64,000 bases of DNA from Bacteroidia bacterium (GTDB lineage Bacteria; Bacteroidota; Bacteroidia; JADZBD01). Every line of letters begins with the position of its first letter. Position 1 is the first letter of the stretch. The notes beneath the pieces were generated by a model, which saw only the letters and a program-made list of their open reading frames with translations, made no database searches and was not told the DNA's origin. Shown one piece after another: positions 54,799-63,490 of this stretch. The position numbers and the translations under genes are program-made. The stretch is taken from contig JADZBD010000001.1 of NCBI GenBank assembly GCA_020852255.1, positions 62,001-126,000 of the forward strand. Direction: 5' to 3'.

Positions 54799-56745
54799 TC
54801 ATCTCTCCTCCCTTTCCTTCCAGTCTCCGTTTTCTTTGATCAACGCGATCAGTTCATCCACCGCATTGCCGGCATCAATATTTCGGCGAACAACCGTCTT
54901 TCCTTTGTAGAGAGTAATCCGGCCCGGTCCGGTACCCACATAACCATAGTCAGCGTCGGCCATTTCTCCTGGTCCGTTCACAATACAACCCATGATGCCG
55001 ATTTTAATTCCTTTCAGGTGATCCGTTCGGCTTCGGATCATGGCTGTAGTTTCCTGGAGATCGAAGAGGGTTCGTCCGCAGGAAGGACAGGAAATATATT
55101 CCGTTTTTGATATCCGCAAACGGGTAGCCTGCAGAATTCCGAAGGCACACCGGTGCATTGCTTCGGTAGCAGTGCCGGAAAGAAGGCTTCCGGAATGCCA
55201 GATTCCGTCTCCCCAGCCATCGAGCAATAAGGCACCGCATTCCACTGAAAAATGAAGTAATGAATGTGCCTCATCCGGATAAGGGGAGTGGCTATGAAAA
55301 ATCACCGGAACCCTGATCGCTTTTTCCTCCAGGTCGAACATCAGGCGCCGGATGGCGGGCATTGCATGAGGATTCGAAGAACGTAGAACGAAAACAACCC
55401 TGGGAACCGCCGCCAGTTTATTGAATATATCCGCCGGAAGGGCTGCGAATTCATGATCATAACAAGGCAGGACTACCGGGTTCATTATAGGCGAGATCTG
55501 CTCTGCCGACAGGAGTTCCACTGCCGTAAAAAGGGGGATGTACTTTGCTGGGCGATTTGCTTTTTTCCACTCCGCAAACGGAAGAATGACCCGGAGAGAT
55601 CCGGGCAGTTCAAATTCAATCTGCTTTTTACAAAAAATAAAATCTGCCGCCTGTTCAGCACTATGCCATTTGTCTAAAACCGGATCATAGCCGTATCCGG
55701 CCATCGTAAGATCATCTGCATGAACCTCCGTAAAAGAACCAAAGTCGGTAACTACCACAGGTACATGCCTTCCTCCCACGTTCATTACCGGAACAGAAGT
55801 ACGTCTCTCGTAGTTCAGCGGATCGTACCCTGCTGCAGAACAAGGAGGGATTGCTGGATCAGCTTTCCGCCGGTAATAGCGCTCAATAAGTGCTTTTGCC
55901 ACCGGCATTTCCGCCTCCGGTTCTTCCGTTAGTGAAACACGGATAGTGTCGCCCAGACCATCCTCCAGCAGTGTACCTATCCCCACTGCCGATTTAATGC
56001 GTCCATCCTCGCCGTCGCCGGCTTCTGTAACGCCCAGGTGAAGGGGATAAATTCTGTTTTCCGCCTTCATTTTCTCCGCAAGTAAACGATAGGCCTGCAC
56101 CATTACCTGCGGATTGCTTGCTTTCATGGAAAGAACGATGTTAAAATATTTCTCGTCCTCACAAATGCGAAGAAATTCCAGGGCCGATTCCACCATTCCC
56201 AGCGGAGTATCTCCGTACCGGCTGAGAATACGGTCTGACAATGATCCGTGATTGGTTCCGATGCGCATAGCGGTACCATATTGCCTGCAAATTTTCACCA
56301 GTGGCAGAAAGCGTTCCCGTATTCTATCGAGTTCATCCTGGTAAGCCTGATCCGTATATTCAATATTTTCAAATTTCTTTTTATCTGCATAATTCCCCGG
56401 GTTCACCCGTACCTTTTCCACTATCCGGGCGGCATGCTCAGCAGCGTTAGGTGTAAAATGTATGTCGGCCACCAGTGGTGTACGGTATCCTGACGCCCTT
56501 AATTCTCTTTTAATATTCTCCAGGTTTTTAGCATCATTCAGGGTGGGAGTTGTAATCCGGACCAATTCGCAACCGGCTTCAATCATCCGAATGCTTTGAG
56601 CCACAGTAGCACGGGTATCAAGAGTAGTGGTGGTGGTCATGGATTGGATGCGGATGGGATGAACTGCGCCCAGCCCTAGTTCGCCCACCATTACTTCTCT
56701 GGTAAGGAGCCTAGAATATTCAAACAAGGAATTGGAATGAGGCAT
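54799..56745 (-). CDS. ispG: 4-hydroxy-3-methylbut-2-enyl-diphosphate synthase (long, inserted form)
   Basis: A 648-residue enzyme of the MEP pathway that reduces MEcPP to HMBPP with a [4Fe-4S] cluster. The N-terminal TIM barrel shows MVGELGLGAVHPIRIQSMTT and MRIGTNHGSLSDRIL. The cluster ligands are in the C-terminal ISCPSCGRTLFDLQET and GIMGCIVNGPGEMADADYG. About 250 residues between barrel and C-terminal domain form the insert known in Bacteroidota, Chlamydiae and plant IspG, which explains the length (short forms are about 370). It has a TAACTTTG box upstream and probably stands alone. Confidence 0.96.
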   Translation of the reverse strand: MPHSNSLFEYSRLLTREVMVGELGLGAVHPIRIQSMTTTTTLDTRATVAQSIRMIEAGCELVRITTPTLNDAKNLENIKRELRASGYRTPLVADIHFTPNAAEHAARIVEKVRVNPGNYADKKKFENIEYTDQAYQDELDRIRERFLPLVKICRQYGTAMRIGTNHGSLSDRILSRYGDTPLGMVESALEFLRICEDEKYFNIVLSMKASNPQVMVQAYRLLAEKMKAENRIYPLHLGVTEAGDGEDGRIKSAVGIGTLLEDGLGDTIRVSLTEEPEAEMPVAKALIERYYRRKADPAIPPCSAAGYDPLNYERRTSVPVMNVGGRHVPVVVTDFGSFTEVHADDLTMAGYGYDPVLDKWHSAEQAADFIFCKKQIEFELPGSLRVILPFAEWKKANRPAKYIPLFTAVELLSAEQISPIMNPVVLPCYDHEFAALPADIFNKLAAVPRVVFVLRSSNPHAMPAIRRLMFDLEEKAIRVPVIFHSHSPYPDEAHSLLHFSVECGALLLDGWGDGIWHSGSLLSGTATEAMHRCAFGILQATRLRISKTEYISCPSCGRTLFDLQETTAMIRSRTDHLKGIKIGIMGCIVNGPGEMADADYGYVGTGPGRITLYKGKTVVRRNIDAGNAVDELIALIKENGDWKEREER

Positions 56746-57059
56746 ACAACACTGCTCTTCACAAAGTTATGTTATTTGACGGTTTCAATAAAAGTGAACA
56801 AACCTGTTGAAAAAGAGGCGCAGGCGGGCATAACCCAATAATATCAACCGATTTAGCGTTAAGACAGGATGCAATGCATTGATTCATAGTGTGAAGAAAA
56901 GGAGAAGCTGGCGCAACTTTTGCATTTGAGATGCGTCTAACATATATAAGAGTAAGTTGTTGAGACCGGGTATCGGGTCTTCCAGGCTCGGAAAGATCCA
57001 CCCATTGAGAACGAGAGAGGTAAAACTCTCCTTCTATATAGGACCAAAAATTCAACAAC
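56746..57059. other. 314-nt intergenic region with ispG promoter and long leader of the His-rich gene
   Basis: The left end holds the ispG promoter. On the plus strand a TGCATTTG box (56921-56928, one mismatch) would start a transcript with a leader of about 125 nt before ATG 57060. This leader contains a short open frame (MRLTYIRVSC, from 56931). I see no known riboswitch in it. Confidence 0.45.
56762..56769 (-). promoter_or_regulatory. -7 box TAACTTTG of ispG
   Basis: Exact TAnnTTTG, 16 nt before ATG 56745. A TTG lies 16 nt further upstream. Confidence 0.58.
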
Positions 57060-57341
57060 ATGAAAACCAACCGAAAGGGAATCACTCCCCTGGTACTCGT
57101 ACCGATGCTGTTGCTCTCTATGGGAGCCAATGCGCAGAGTGACAAAGAAGAAAGTTTTCTGGGATTTTCTATGGCCGATCTGGAAATGATGGGCATGATT
57201 GCTTTAAGTGTAGCCGCGATCGTGTTCCTTGCCTGGATCACCACACGTGAAAAAAAGAAAGAACCCGGAATGTCTCAACCGGTGAAGCGTCACGGACATC
57301 ACCATCATCACCATCACCGCGTGCACAAGTTACGCAGGTAA
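57060..57341 (+). CDS. Small membrane protein with histidine-rich tail
   Basis: 93 residues. A signal-like hydrophobic start (TPLVLVPMLLLSMGANAQ) is followed by one membrane span (about 42-61, MGMIALSVAAIVFLAWI) and a basic, histidine-rich C-terminus (VKRHGHHHHHHHRVHKLRR) with seven consecutive His. The His run suggests binding of a metal ion (Zn, Ni, Cu) or of phosphate/nucleic acid together with the Arg/Lys. The family is not recognised. It is not in an operon and has a long leader; a weak terminator follows. Confidence 0.72.
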   Translation: MKTNRKGITPLVLVPMLLLSMGANAQSDKEESFLGFSMADLEMMGMIALSVAAIVFLAWITTREKKKEPGMSQPVKRHGHHHHHHHRVHKLRR

Positions 57342-57350
57342 AAAGTGATT

Positions 57351-57376
57351 GCCGGAAAGTCTGCCCTCTTTTCGGC
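57351..57376 (+). terminator. Possible terminator after the His-rich gene
   Basis: Stem GCCGGAAAG / CTTTTCGGC (one G-U pair) with an 8-nt loop, followed by a weak T-rich tract (TTTGTCTGCTT). Confidence 0.4.
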
Positions 57377-57406
57377 TTTGTCTGCTTAATCGGTTTAACC
57401 GGAAGG

Positions 57407-59161
57407 TTACTTCACCTTCGTACCTTTCTTATACTTTTCTCTTCTGAGCAGATTCCCTTTCTCATCATAAAATTCCCAGGTGCCGTCCTTTACACTTACC
57501 CAGGCTCCATCTTTCATCTGCTGCACTTTAATGTAAGCGCCTTTCATCCGAACCTGTCCCTGTTCGCGGTATTCGGTAATACTTCCATGAAGCTCGCCTT
57601 CGTTGTAATGCTCCTCTCGGAATTTGGCACCGAAAGGATAATAATATGTCCATAACCCGTGTTTGGCGCCACTCTTGTATACCCCTTCATTTTCCTTGTT
57701 GCCTGATTTGAGATAAGAGATCCAGTTCCCGTCCATCTCTCCGGCAACATAACTGCCGTCTTTCCACGGTTTGCCATTATCAAACCAGAAACCCCATTTA
57801 GCGGTCTTCGTGCCGTCCTTATATTCTCCCTCATAACTCTTTCCTCCGTTCGGATGAAATCCCCGCCACTTTCCGTCCATCTGCCCTTTCTTAAAATAGC
57901 CTTCGTCTTTGAGCTGGCCGTTTTCGTACCATGCTGCCCACAGGCCGTTCTCCTGATTCATATCGTACGATCCCTTCTGTGCCATCTGGCCGGAGGGATA
58001 AAAAAACTCCCATTCGCCGTGACGGCGGTTGTTAAAATGCATGCCCTTCTTCCACAGATCTCCGGTATCATACCAGAACGTCCATAGCGAATCCTGCTGG
58101 TCGTTTTTATAATATCCTTCCGATTCTTTTTTTCCGTTGGCATACCAGTAGATCCATTTTCCCTGCCTTACCTCTCCTTCCAGCGTTCCTTCCATCTCCA
58201 TACCCCCGCCTTCGAAATACCACTTCCAGTAACCGCTCTTCAGTTCATTGGTAAAATTACCTTCACTCTTTACTTTTCCGTCTGTAAAGTAGTTTATACA
58301 TTTTCCATTCTTCAGCCCTCCTTTATAGGTAATCAGGTGCTCCTTCCTCCCTTCCTGATCAAACACCAGCCATTCTCCGTTTTGTTTTCCGCCGGAAACA
58401 GGGCCCTCTGATTTCAGCTTACCATTCTTATGAAATGTCTGATAGGCTCCATCCCCCTTTTTGAGCAGCTGTTTTCCGTCCGGGGTCCAATAATTAAGTA
58501 TAAAATATTCTTTCCCGCGAAACTCGGTTTCTTCCTTTTGTTTTCCATCGCTGTACCAGAAACTCCATTTCCCGCTTTCCTTATCATCTGTGTAAAAACC
58601 AATGAGCTGTTTCTTCCCGTTTTCATACCAGGCCTCGTACTTCCCCTCCTTCCGGTCATTAGAAAAAGTGCCTTCATTCTCCTTCTGACCATTCTCATAC
58701 CAATAGATCCATGCTCCTTCCTTGACCGATTTCCACTGATAAGCAAATTGTTTGGCTTTGAAGCTCTCTACGCTTCGCTTATTCCCGTTCTCCCAATAAC
58801 CTGTCCATATACTGTCTTCCGCTCCGTATTTATAGAAAGATTCCTGTGCCACCTGCCCGCTCTGGTACCAGAACATAAACCGTCCGTTCTTTTTCCCGTT
58901 CACATAATATTCCTCCGTACGTTGCTTGCCATTCTCATGAAAGCTTTTCCAGAGACTGTCTTCGCTCCCGTCGTTATACCATCCTGTACGCGCCACCTGA
59001 CCATTCTTATGCCAGAGTGTATACTGTCCGTGAGGAATTCCCTTCCGGTAATTGGTTTCAGACTTTTTCTTTGTTTCTTCTTTATCCCAGAAATCCACCA
59101 CAGTCTGAGACCGGGTAAGGGTTGTGAGTAAGATACAGAGCGTAAGAAGAGTGTAGCGCAT
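57407..59161 (-). CDS. Secreted MORN-repeat protein (YwqK-like)
   Basis: 584 residues from ATG 59161. This start is chosen because MRYTLLTLCILLTTLTRSQ is a signal peptide, and TAGATTTG lies 3 nt before it. The mature protein is a string of about 20 tandem repeats of 22-24 residues with the MORN_2 pattern (W..YY.NG....G.Y..G...G.W), for example WTYYYPFGAKFREEHYNEGE. MORN_2 repeats form curved beta sheets and are known in YwqK-type proteins. There is no T9SS sorting domain. It ends with KGTWEFYDE-type repeats and a basic tail. The partner or ligand is unknown; it lies directly behind a CAP-domain gene. Confidence 0.9.
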   Translation of the reverse strand: MRYTLLTLCILLTTLTRSQTVVDFWDKEETKKKSETNYRKGIPHGQYTLWHKNGQVARTGWYNDGSEDSLWKSFHENGKQRTEEYYVNGKKNGRFMFWYQSGQVAQESFYKYGAEDSIWTGYWENGNKRSVESFKAKQFAYQWKSVKEGAWIYWYENGQKENEGTFSNDRKEGKYEAWYENGKKQLIGFYTDDKESGKWSFWYSDGKQKEETEFRGKEYFILNYWTPDGKQLLKKGDGAYQTFHKNGKLKSEGPVSGGKQNGEWLVFDQEGRKEHLITYKGGLKNGKCINYFTDGKVKSEGNFTNELKSGYWKWYFEGGGMEMEGTLEGEVRQGKWIYWYANGKKESEGYYKNDQQDSLWTFWYDTGDLWKKGMHFNNRRHGEWEFFYPSGQMAQKGSYDMNQENGLWAAWYENGQLKDEGYFKKGQMDGKWRGFHPNGGKSYEGEYKDGTKTAKWGFWFDNGKPWKDGSYVAGEMDGNWISYLKSGNKENEGVYKSGAKHGLWTYYYPFGAKFREEHYNEGELHGSITEYREQGQVRMKGAYIKVQQMKDGAWVSVKDGTWEFYDEKGNLLRREKYKKGTKVK

Positions 59162-59164
59162 GGA

Positions 59165-59172
59165 CAAATCTA
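59165..59172 (-). promoter_or_regulatory. -7 box TAGATTTG, 3 nt before MORN gene start
   Basis: Exact TAnnTTTG, 3 nt before ATG 59161; it supports this start over one 138 nt upstream and predicts an mRNA with almost no leader. Confidence 0.5.
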
Positions 59173-59177
59173 ATCCT

Positions 59178-59732
59178 TTATTGAATATCAAGGACTGTAT
59201 TGGTGCCGTACGATTTATGCTCCCGCGTAGCCACCCCCATTTTTGAATAATAGGGATCGAGCAGGATTTTACGATGTCCGAGGGAAGGTATTTTATCATC
59301 CACCAGCAACTGCATCACTACCGCCAGGGGGGAATCAGCTCCATAGGAGCAACATTCTGCAAATCCTCCGTTTGCGCATTTCTTCCGCTGGTGACCCACA
59401 TAGCCCTTTTTTCCGGCTTCCTTTGCAAAGCAATCGGCAAAATTAAATAAGGTCTGATCCGGTGCTAACGCGGTCCTTGGTTTCAGTTTAACCATGGTAT
59501 CGTACAGAGAACGATGATATCCGGAATTCTTGATGTGAGGCTTTACATATTTTTCCGCAAATTCCTTCGGGAACATCCTGGCAAGGTTAACATAAAAGAA
59601 AATCTGCTTTTCATCCGGGGTCTGCCATGCCGCTGATGCGGCTGTGTTGGCAGCTTTGTACTTAGGATCCGCCCATTCCGCGTCCTGAAAGGAACAAAAA
59701 AGAAGCAACAGAAGAAGTTTCGGCCATTTCAT
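59178..59732 (-). CDS. Secreted CAP-domain (SCP-like) protein
   Basis: 184 residues from ATG 59732, where MKWPKLLLLLLFCSFQDAEW gives a short signal peptide. The CAP core is visible: IFFYVNLARMFPKEFAEKYV, then FADCFAKEAGKKGYVGHQRK with the first His, CSYGADSPLAVVMQLLVDD and HRKILLDPYYSKMGVA with the second His. CAP proteins of bacteria are usually secreted and their activity is unclear. The stop is 16 nt before the MORN gene start on the same strand, so they may be transcribed together. It is 43 nt downstream of pdxA. Confidence 0.85.
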   Translation of the reverse strand: MKWPKLLLLLLFCSFQDAEWADPKYKAANTAASAAWQTPDEKQIFFYVNLARMFPKEFAEKYVKPHIKNSGYHRSLYDTMVKLKPRTALAPDQTLFNFADCFAKEAGKKGYVGHQRKKCANGGFAECCSYGADSPLAVVMQLLVDDKIPSLGHRKILLDPYYSKMGVATREHKSYGTNTVLDIQ

Positions 59733-59775
59733 AGAGAACAGGTATACGGATGCTGTAAAAAAAGTTAGCGGCCGG

Positions 59776-60834
59776 TCATCTTTCTTTTCTCTGCTGCTGA
59801 ACCTGCAGGGGGTTAGCATTGATCTCGGAGTATTCCTTTCGCTTGCGGAACACATCCATGGCAAAATAGACCGCTTGCCGGAAAGAATTTTCATTCGCTT
59901 TGTTCTGACCTGCAATATCAAATCCCGTTCCGTGATCGGGGGAAGTTCGTACCACGGGCAGGCCCGCCGTAAAATTCACCCCTTCTGAAAAGGACAATGC
60001 TTTGAAGGGGGCCAGTCCCTGATCATGATACATAGCCAGAATACCATCGAAGCGGTTATAGGAGCCGTTACCAAAAAAACCGTCGGCCGCATAGGGTCCG
60101 AAAACGGTGATATTCATATCCTTCGCTTTAGTTACCGCAGGAAGTATGATCGTTGCTTCTTCCGTACCCAATGTTCCCATATCTCCGGCATGCGGGTTAA
60201 GTCCCAGGACTGCGATACGGGGTTTTCGTATACCAAAATCGCGGACAAGGGAACGGTTCATGCTCACAATGCATTGAAGAATGCGGTCGGCCGTGAGTAA
60301 AGCAGCGATATCCGAAACGGGTATATGATCGGTAACAAGTCCTACACGGAGTTCCCGGCTACAGAGGAGCATGAGAACATCCGGGGTATTAAATTTTTTT
60401 TGAAGGAACGCCGTATGTCCGGCAAACGGAAACTGCTCTGACTGTATAGTATGTTTATTAATGGGAGCAGTAACAAGAACATCTGCCTTCCCTGTCAGTA
60501 CAGCCTCACTGGCGGCTTCCAGCGAGCGAAGGGCATATTTTCCCCCATTCACTGTAGCTTTACCAAACTCTACCGGCACATCTTCTTCATACACATTGAT
60601 CACATTGAGCCGTTTGGAGTGTAAGGTCTCCCCTTCCCTTACCTGCTGATACTGGTATTCCTCGTTGCCAAGGGTTTTACGGTGAACAGCAGCCGTTTTA
60701 GTGTTTCCATATACTACCGGGGTACACCATTCGAAGATAGCAGGATCGGAAAATGTCTTGAGGATTACTTCCCATCCCACCCCGTTAATATCGCCCTGTG
60801 AAATGGCGACCCTGATCTTTGATTCAGCACTCAT
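59776..60834 (-). CDS. pdxA: 4-hydroxythreonine-4-phosphate dehydrogenase
   Basis: A 352-residue NAD-dependent enzyme of the DXP-dependent vitamin B6 pathway; it oxidises 4-phosphohydroxythreonine, whose product PdxJ condenses with DXP. Conserved segments are ISQGDINGVGWEVILKTF, VTAPINKHTIQSE, FAGHTAFLQ with metal His, GLNPHAGDMGTLGTEE with the second His, and YHDQGLAPFKALSF with the third His and GLPVVRTSPDHGTGFDIAG. The length is normal. A weak TACTTTTA box lies 6 nt before the start. It shares the Dxs product but not an operon. Confidence 0.96.
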   Translation of the reverse strand: MSAESKIRVAISQGDINGVGWEVILKTFSDPAIFEWCTPVVYGNTKTAAVHRKTLGNEEYQYQQVREGETLHSKRLNVINVYEEDVPVEFGKATVNGGKYALRSLEAASEAVLTGKADVLVTAPINKHTIQSEQFPFAGHTAFLQKKFNTPDVLMLLCSRELRVGLVTDHIPVSDIAALLTADRILQCIVSMNRSLVRDFGIRKPRIAVLGLNPHAGDMGTLGTEEATIILPAVTKAKDMNITVFGPYAADGFFGNGSYNRFDGILAMYHDQGLAPFKALSFSEGVNFTAGLPVVRTSPDHGTGFDIAGQNKANENSFRQAVYFAMDVFRKRKEYSEINANPLQVQQQRKER

Positions 60835-60864
60835 TGGAAATAAAAGTACGGATAAAAGCGTTAG

Positions 60865-61995
60865 TCATTCCACAAATCCCACCACTGCTGCCACATCGAA
60901 CACATCAATCTCCTTCCACGTGCGGGTATCAGCATCCCAGACCGTTACCCCCTGGGGATAGCGCTCCCCGTTAACAATCAGTTCGTAGGGAACCGCGAGC
61001 AGTTTCGGACAGGTGCGGGCACGGCGGTGATCACAGAACTGTTTACCAATAACAGCGCCCTGATACTGAAAAGCTCTTCCGCTCACCGGAACCTCTGTAA
61101 GATCTGCTGTGAATCCGTTGCCCAGATCCTCACTGAATATCTGACTCAGCTTTTTCTTCTTCACCTCCACTGTAAAGTTTCCTTTGCCGCACACATACAC
61201 CCAATTTCCGGATGCATCTTTATAAAAATATGAATTGAACGGAGTGGACGGCACCTGTTCAATAATTCCGATTACTTCCTGCTTCCGGGTGGGGATATCT
61301 ACTTTGTAAATGGTGCAGATATTTCGGGTTTGATTATAATGCGGATAGAGGAACTGCTGATCATTCAGCCACACAAAGGGCACCCGCACCGACTTCTCCT
61401 TTCGGGCAGAGGCATCTTCACCGTACCCGGCATCATTCACCAGCAACTGCTTATCCTTCCCCACCGGGTACAACCATATCTTGAATTGTCTGCTGGACTG
61501 ATCTACTTCAATATCCTGTCCTTCGAGGGCTTTAAATAACAAGTCATGGATCTCATAATATTGTCCTGTTTTCAGATCCAGGTAGCTGTAGTACCGGCCT
61601 TTAAAAATATCGTTTGTGTAAAAAATAAGGCTGTCGCCCCTGCCGAATAAAAACTGGTCTTTCCGGTCGAGCAGTACTTTTTTATCCCGTATATCTATCA
61701 CATTCCCGATCCCGGTGATCACATAGCGGTTGCGGTAGATTTTATTCTGACCGAGATCGAAACGAATATAATTTCCTGTCACGCCCTCCTTCTTGCCCGG
61801 CACACTGATTATTTTCTCTTTCGACTGATATTTCCCGTCCACAAAATGATAGGCCACGAGATGCTGTAAAAAGTTCTGGCCCGCTTTGAGATCATTTTCC
61901 GCCACAAGTAAACTCACCTTTTTCCCAGCCCCCCGGAATCCGGCGAAGCAGAGAATAAAGCCGAGAGCTGCGGTAAAGAAGACCGTTGCACGCAT
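60865..61995 (-). CDS. Secreted protein of unknown function, possibly propeller-like
   Basis: A 376-residue protein with a signal peptide (MRATVFFTAALGFILCFAGF). The mature part is a series of beta-rich stretches (GQFLFGRGDSLIFYTNDIF, YYSYLDLKTGQYYEIHDLLF, FVWLNDQQFLYPHYNQTRNI), which suggests a beta propeller, without a diagnostic motif. A Cys-containing HRRARTCPKLL lies near the C-terminus. It is 13 nt downstream of the aminopeptidase gene on the same strand and 30 nt upstream of pdxA, so the three may be in one transcript. The role is unknown. Confidence 0.75.
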   Translation of the reverse strand: MRATVFFTAALGFILCFAGFRGAGKKVSLLVAENDLKAGQNFLQHLVAYHFVDGKYQSKEKIISVPGKKEGVTGNYIRFDLGQNKIYRNRYVITGIGNVIDIRDKKVLLDRKDQFLFGRGDSLIFYTNDIFKGRYYSYLDLKTGQYYEIHDLLFKALEGQDIEVDQSSRQFKIWLYPVGKDKQLLVNDAGYGEDASARKEKSVRVPFVWLNDQQFLYPHYNQTRNICTIYKVDIPTRKQEVIGIIEQVPSTPFNSYFYKDASGNWVYVCGKGNFTVEVKKKKLSQIFSEDLGNGFTADLTEVPVSGRAFQYQGAVIGKQFCDHRRARTCPKLLAVPYELIVNGERYPQGVTVWDADTRTWKEIDVFDVAAVVGFVE

Positions 61996-62008
61996 TCAGA
62001 GGAAGGGG

Positions 62009-63445
62009 TTAGCGGCGTTTGAGGTACTCGAACAATAAGCGTACTCCAACTCCCGTGCCACCTTTACCCCTCCAGGTATCAGGGGAAGTGAGGAATGCGG
62101 GTCCGGCGATATCGAAATGCATGTAAGGATAATCCGTAAAGCGGGTCAGAAATTTACCTGCCGTGATAGCCCCTCCTTCAGGGCCTCCGATATTTTTCAT
62201 GGCCGCAATATCTGACTTCAGCATATCGTCGTACTCATCCCAGAAAGGCATTTCCGCCAGTCGTTCATACACCTGGTCGCCGCAGGCTTTGAGTTTGTTT
62301 TTCACTGCTTCCGAAGCGGTGCCCATACACACCACACCCATGGAACCGATAGCGGCTTTGGCGGCTCCGGTAAGAGTAGAGAATTCGAGGAGGAGCTCGG
62401 GAGAGAATCGTTTAGCGTAATGAAGTGCGTCGGCAAGGATCATTCTGCCCTCCGCATCTGCATTGAGCATTTCAACTGTAAGTCCGCTCATCATAGTAAT
62501 CACATCCCCCGGTACATAGGCATTCATGCCCGGCCGGTTGTCGGTTGCAGGTACCAGGGCGATCACATGAACAGGAAGTTTTGCTTTTGCAATGGCGTAC
62601 ATCGCGCATCCTACCGTTGCAGCGCCAGCCATATCGCATTTCATCATGTCCATGCTGTTGGGAGTCGGTTTCAGCGAAACACCCCCGGTGTCAAACACCA
62701 CTCCCTTTCCCACGAGCACCACCGGTTTTTTATTACGGGCTCGCCGCGGCTTGTATTCCATAACAGTGAAGGTGGGAGGATCTATACTTCCGCGGTTCAC
62801 CGCGAGTAAACCACCCATCTTCAGGGATTCGATTCTGGCTTTACTGAATACCTCCACCCGGAATCCGGCTTCTTTTCCCATGCTTTTGAACTCTGCCGCA
62901 AGCTGGGAAGCATTCAGAAAATTCACAGGTTCGTTTACGAGCGTACGGGCCTTCATGGTGGCGGAAGTAACCGCCTTCAGGTTCAACAGGTCGCCGGGGC
63001 GCAGACGGGGGCAAACGATCAAGATCTGCGTAAGACTATTGCGGTCTTTTTCAGGATTTTCCCTGTACTTCAGAAACTGGTAATTTCCCAGGATCATTCC
63101 CTCGGCGAAGGCAAGTGCAAGATCACGGTTACCGGTGGTATCCACTACCGTTAGCGTTTTAAGTTTAATCGCATTTACCAATGCCGTAAGCGTGCTCCCG
63201 GATTTACGTGCAGCTTCAAGAGTAAGGGAGGCGGTGTGTTTATTCACAGAAGCCCAGAAAAACAACTGGCGGTTGTAGCGGTTGATACGGATACATGTTC
63301 CCGGAGGCGAAACCGCGAGCATTTCGTTGATATAGGCTGCTTCTCCGGGTGTGAATCCTGCTTTTAAGAGGTCTGTTTTGGAAGTTCCGATCACCAGCAG
63401 GTGATCCTTCTTACCTGCACTGCTTACCTTTCTGATGGCTGTCAT
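62009..63445 (-). CDS. pepA: Leucyl aminopeptidase, M17 family
   Basis: A 478-residue cytosolic aminopeptidase with two metal ions. The catalytic domain shows VGKGVVFDTGGVSLKPT, MKCDMAGAATVG, VPATDNRPG and NADAEGRMILADAL, which hold the metal ligands and active-site Lys and Arg. Segments of the N-terminal domain are more variable. It removes N-terminal residues from peptides, probably in protein turnover or peptide use together with the oligopeptide transporter. The start at ATG 63445 is divergent from mqnC, 45 nt away. Confidence 0.95.
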   Translation of the reverse strand: MTAIRKVSSAGKKDHLLVIGTSKTDLLKAGFTPGEAAYINEMLAVSPPGTCIRINRYNRQLFFWASVNKHTASLTLEAARKSGSTLTALVNAIKLKTLTVVDTTGNRDLALAFAEGMILGNYQFLKYRENPEKDRNSLTQILIVCPRLRPGDLLNLKAVTSATMKARTLVNEPVNFLNASQLAAEFKSMGKEAGFRVEVFSKARIESLKMGGLLAVNRGSIDPPTFTVMEYKPRRARNKKPVVLVGKGVVFDTGGVSLKPTPNSMDMMKCDMAGAATVGCAMYAIAKAKLPVHVIALVPATDNRPGMNAYVPGDVITMMSGLTVEMLNADAEGRMILADALHYAKRFSPELLLEFSTLTGAAKAAIGSMGVVCMGTASEAVKNKLKACGDQVYERLAEMPFWDEYDDMLKSDIAAMKNIGGPEGGAITAGKFLTRFTDYPYMHFDIAGPAFLTSPDTWRGKGGTGVGVRLLFEYLKRR

Positions 63446-63452
63446 TTGTTCT

Positions 63453-63460
63453 TATCTTTG
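63453..63460 (+). promoter_or_regulatory. -7 box TATCTTTG of mqnC
   Basis: Exact TAnnTTTG, 30 nt before ATG 63491, inside the gap shared with the divergent aminopeptidase gene. Confidence 0.58.
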
Positions 63461-63490
63461 CGAAGGGTAAATGTAAGAAAAACGCCACAG

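Noticed and set aside
54578-54802. 74-codon minus-strand frame beside ispG
   Set aside because: Overlaps the 38-residue plus-strand frame; no signal or family features.
56759-57244. 161-codon frame on the minus strand over the His-rich gene
   Set aside because: No signal, no family features; it runs antisense through the leader and a gene with clear signal peptide and membrane span.
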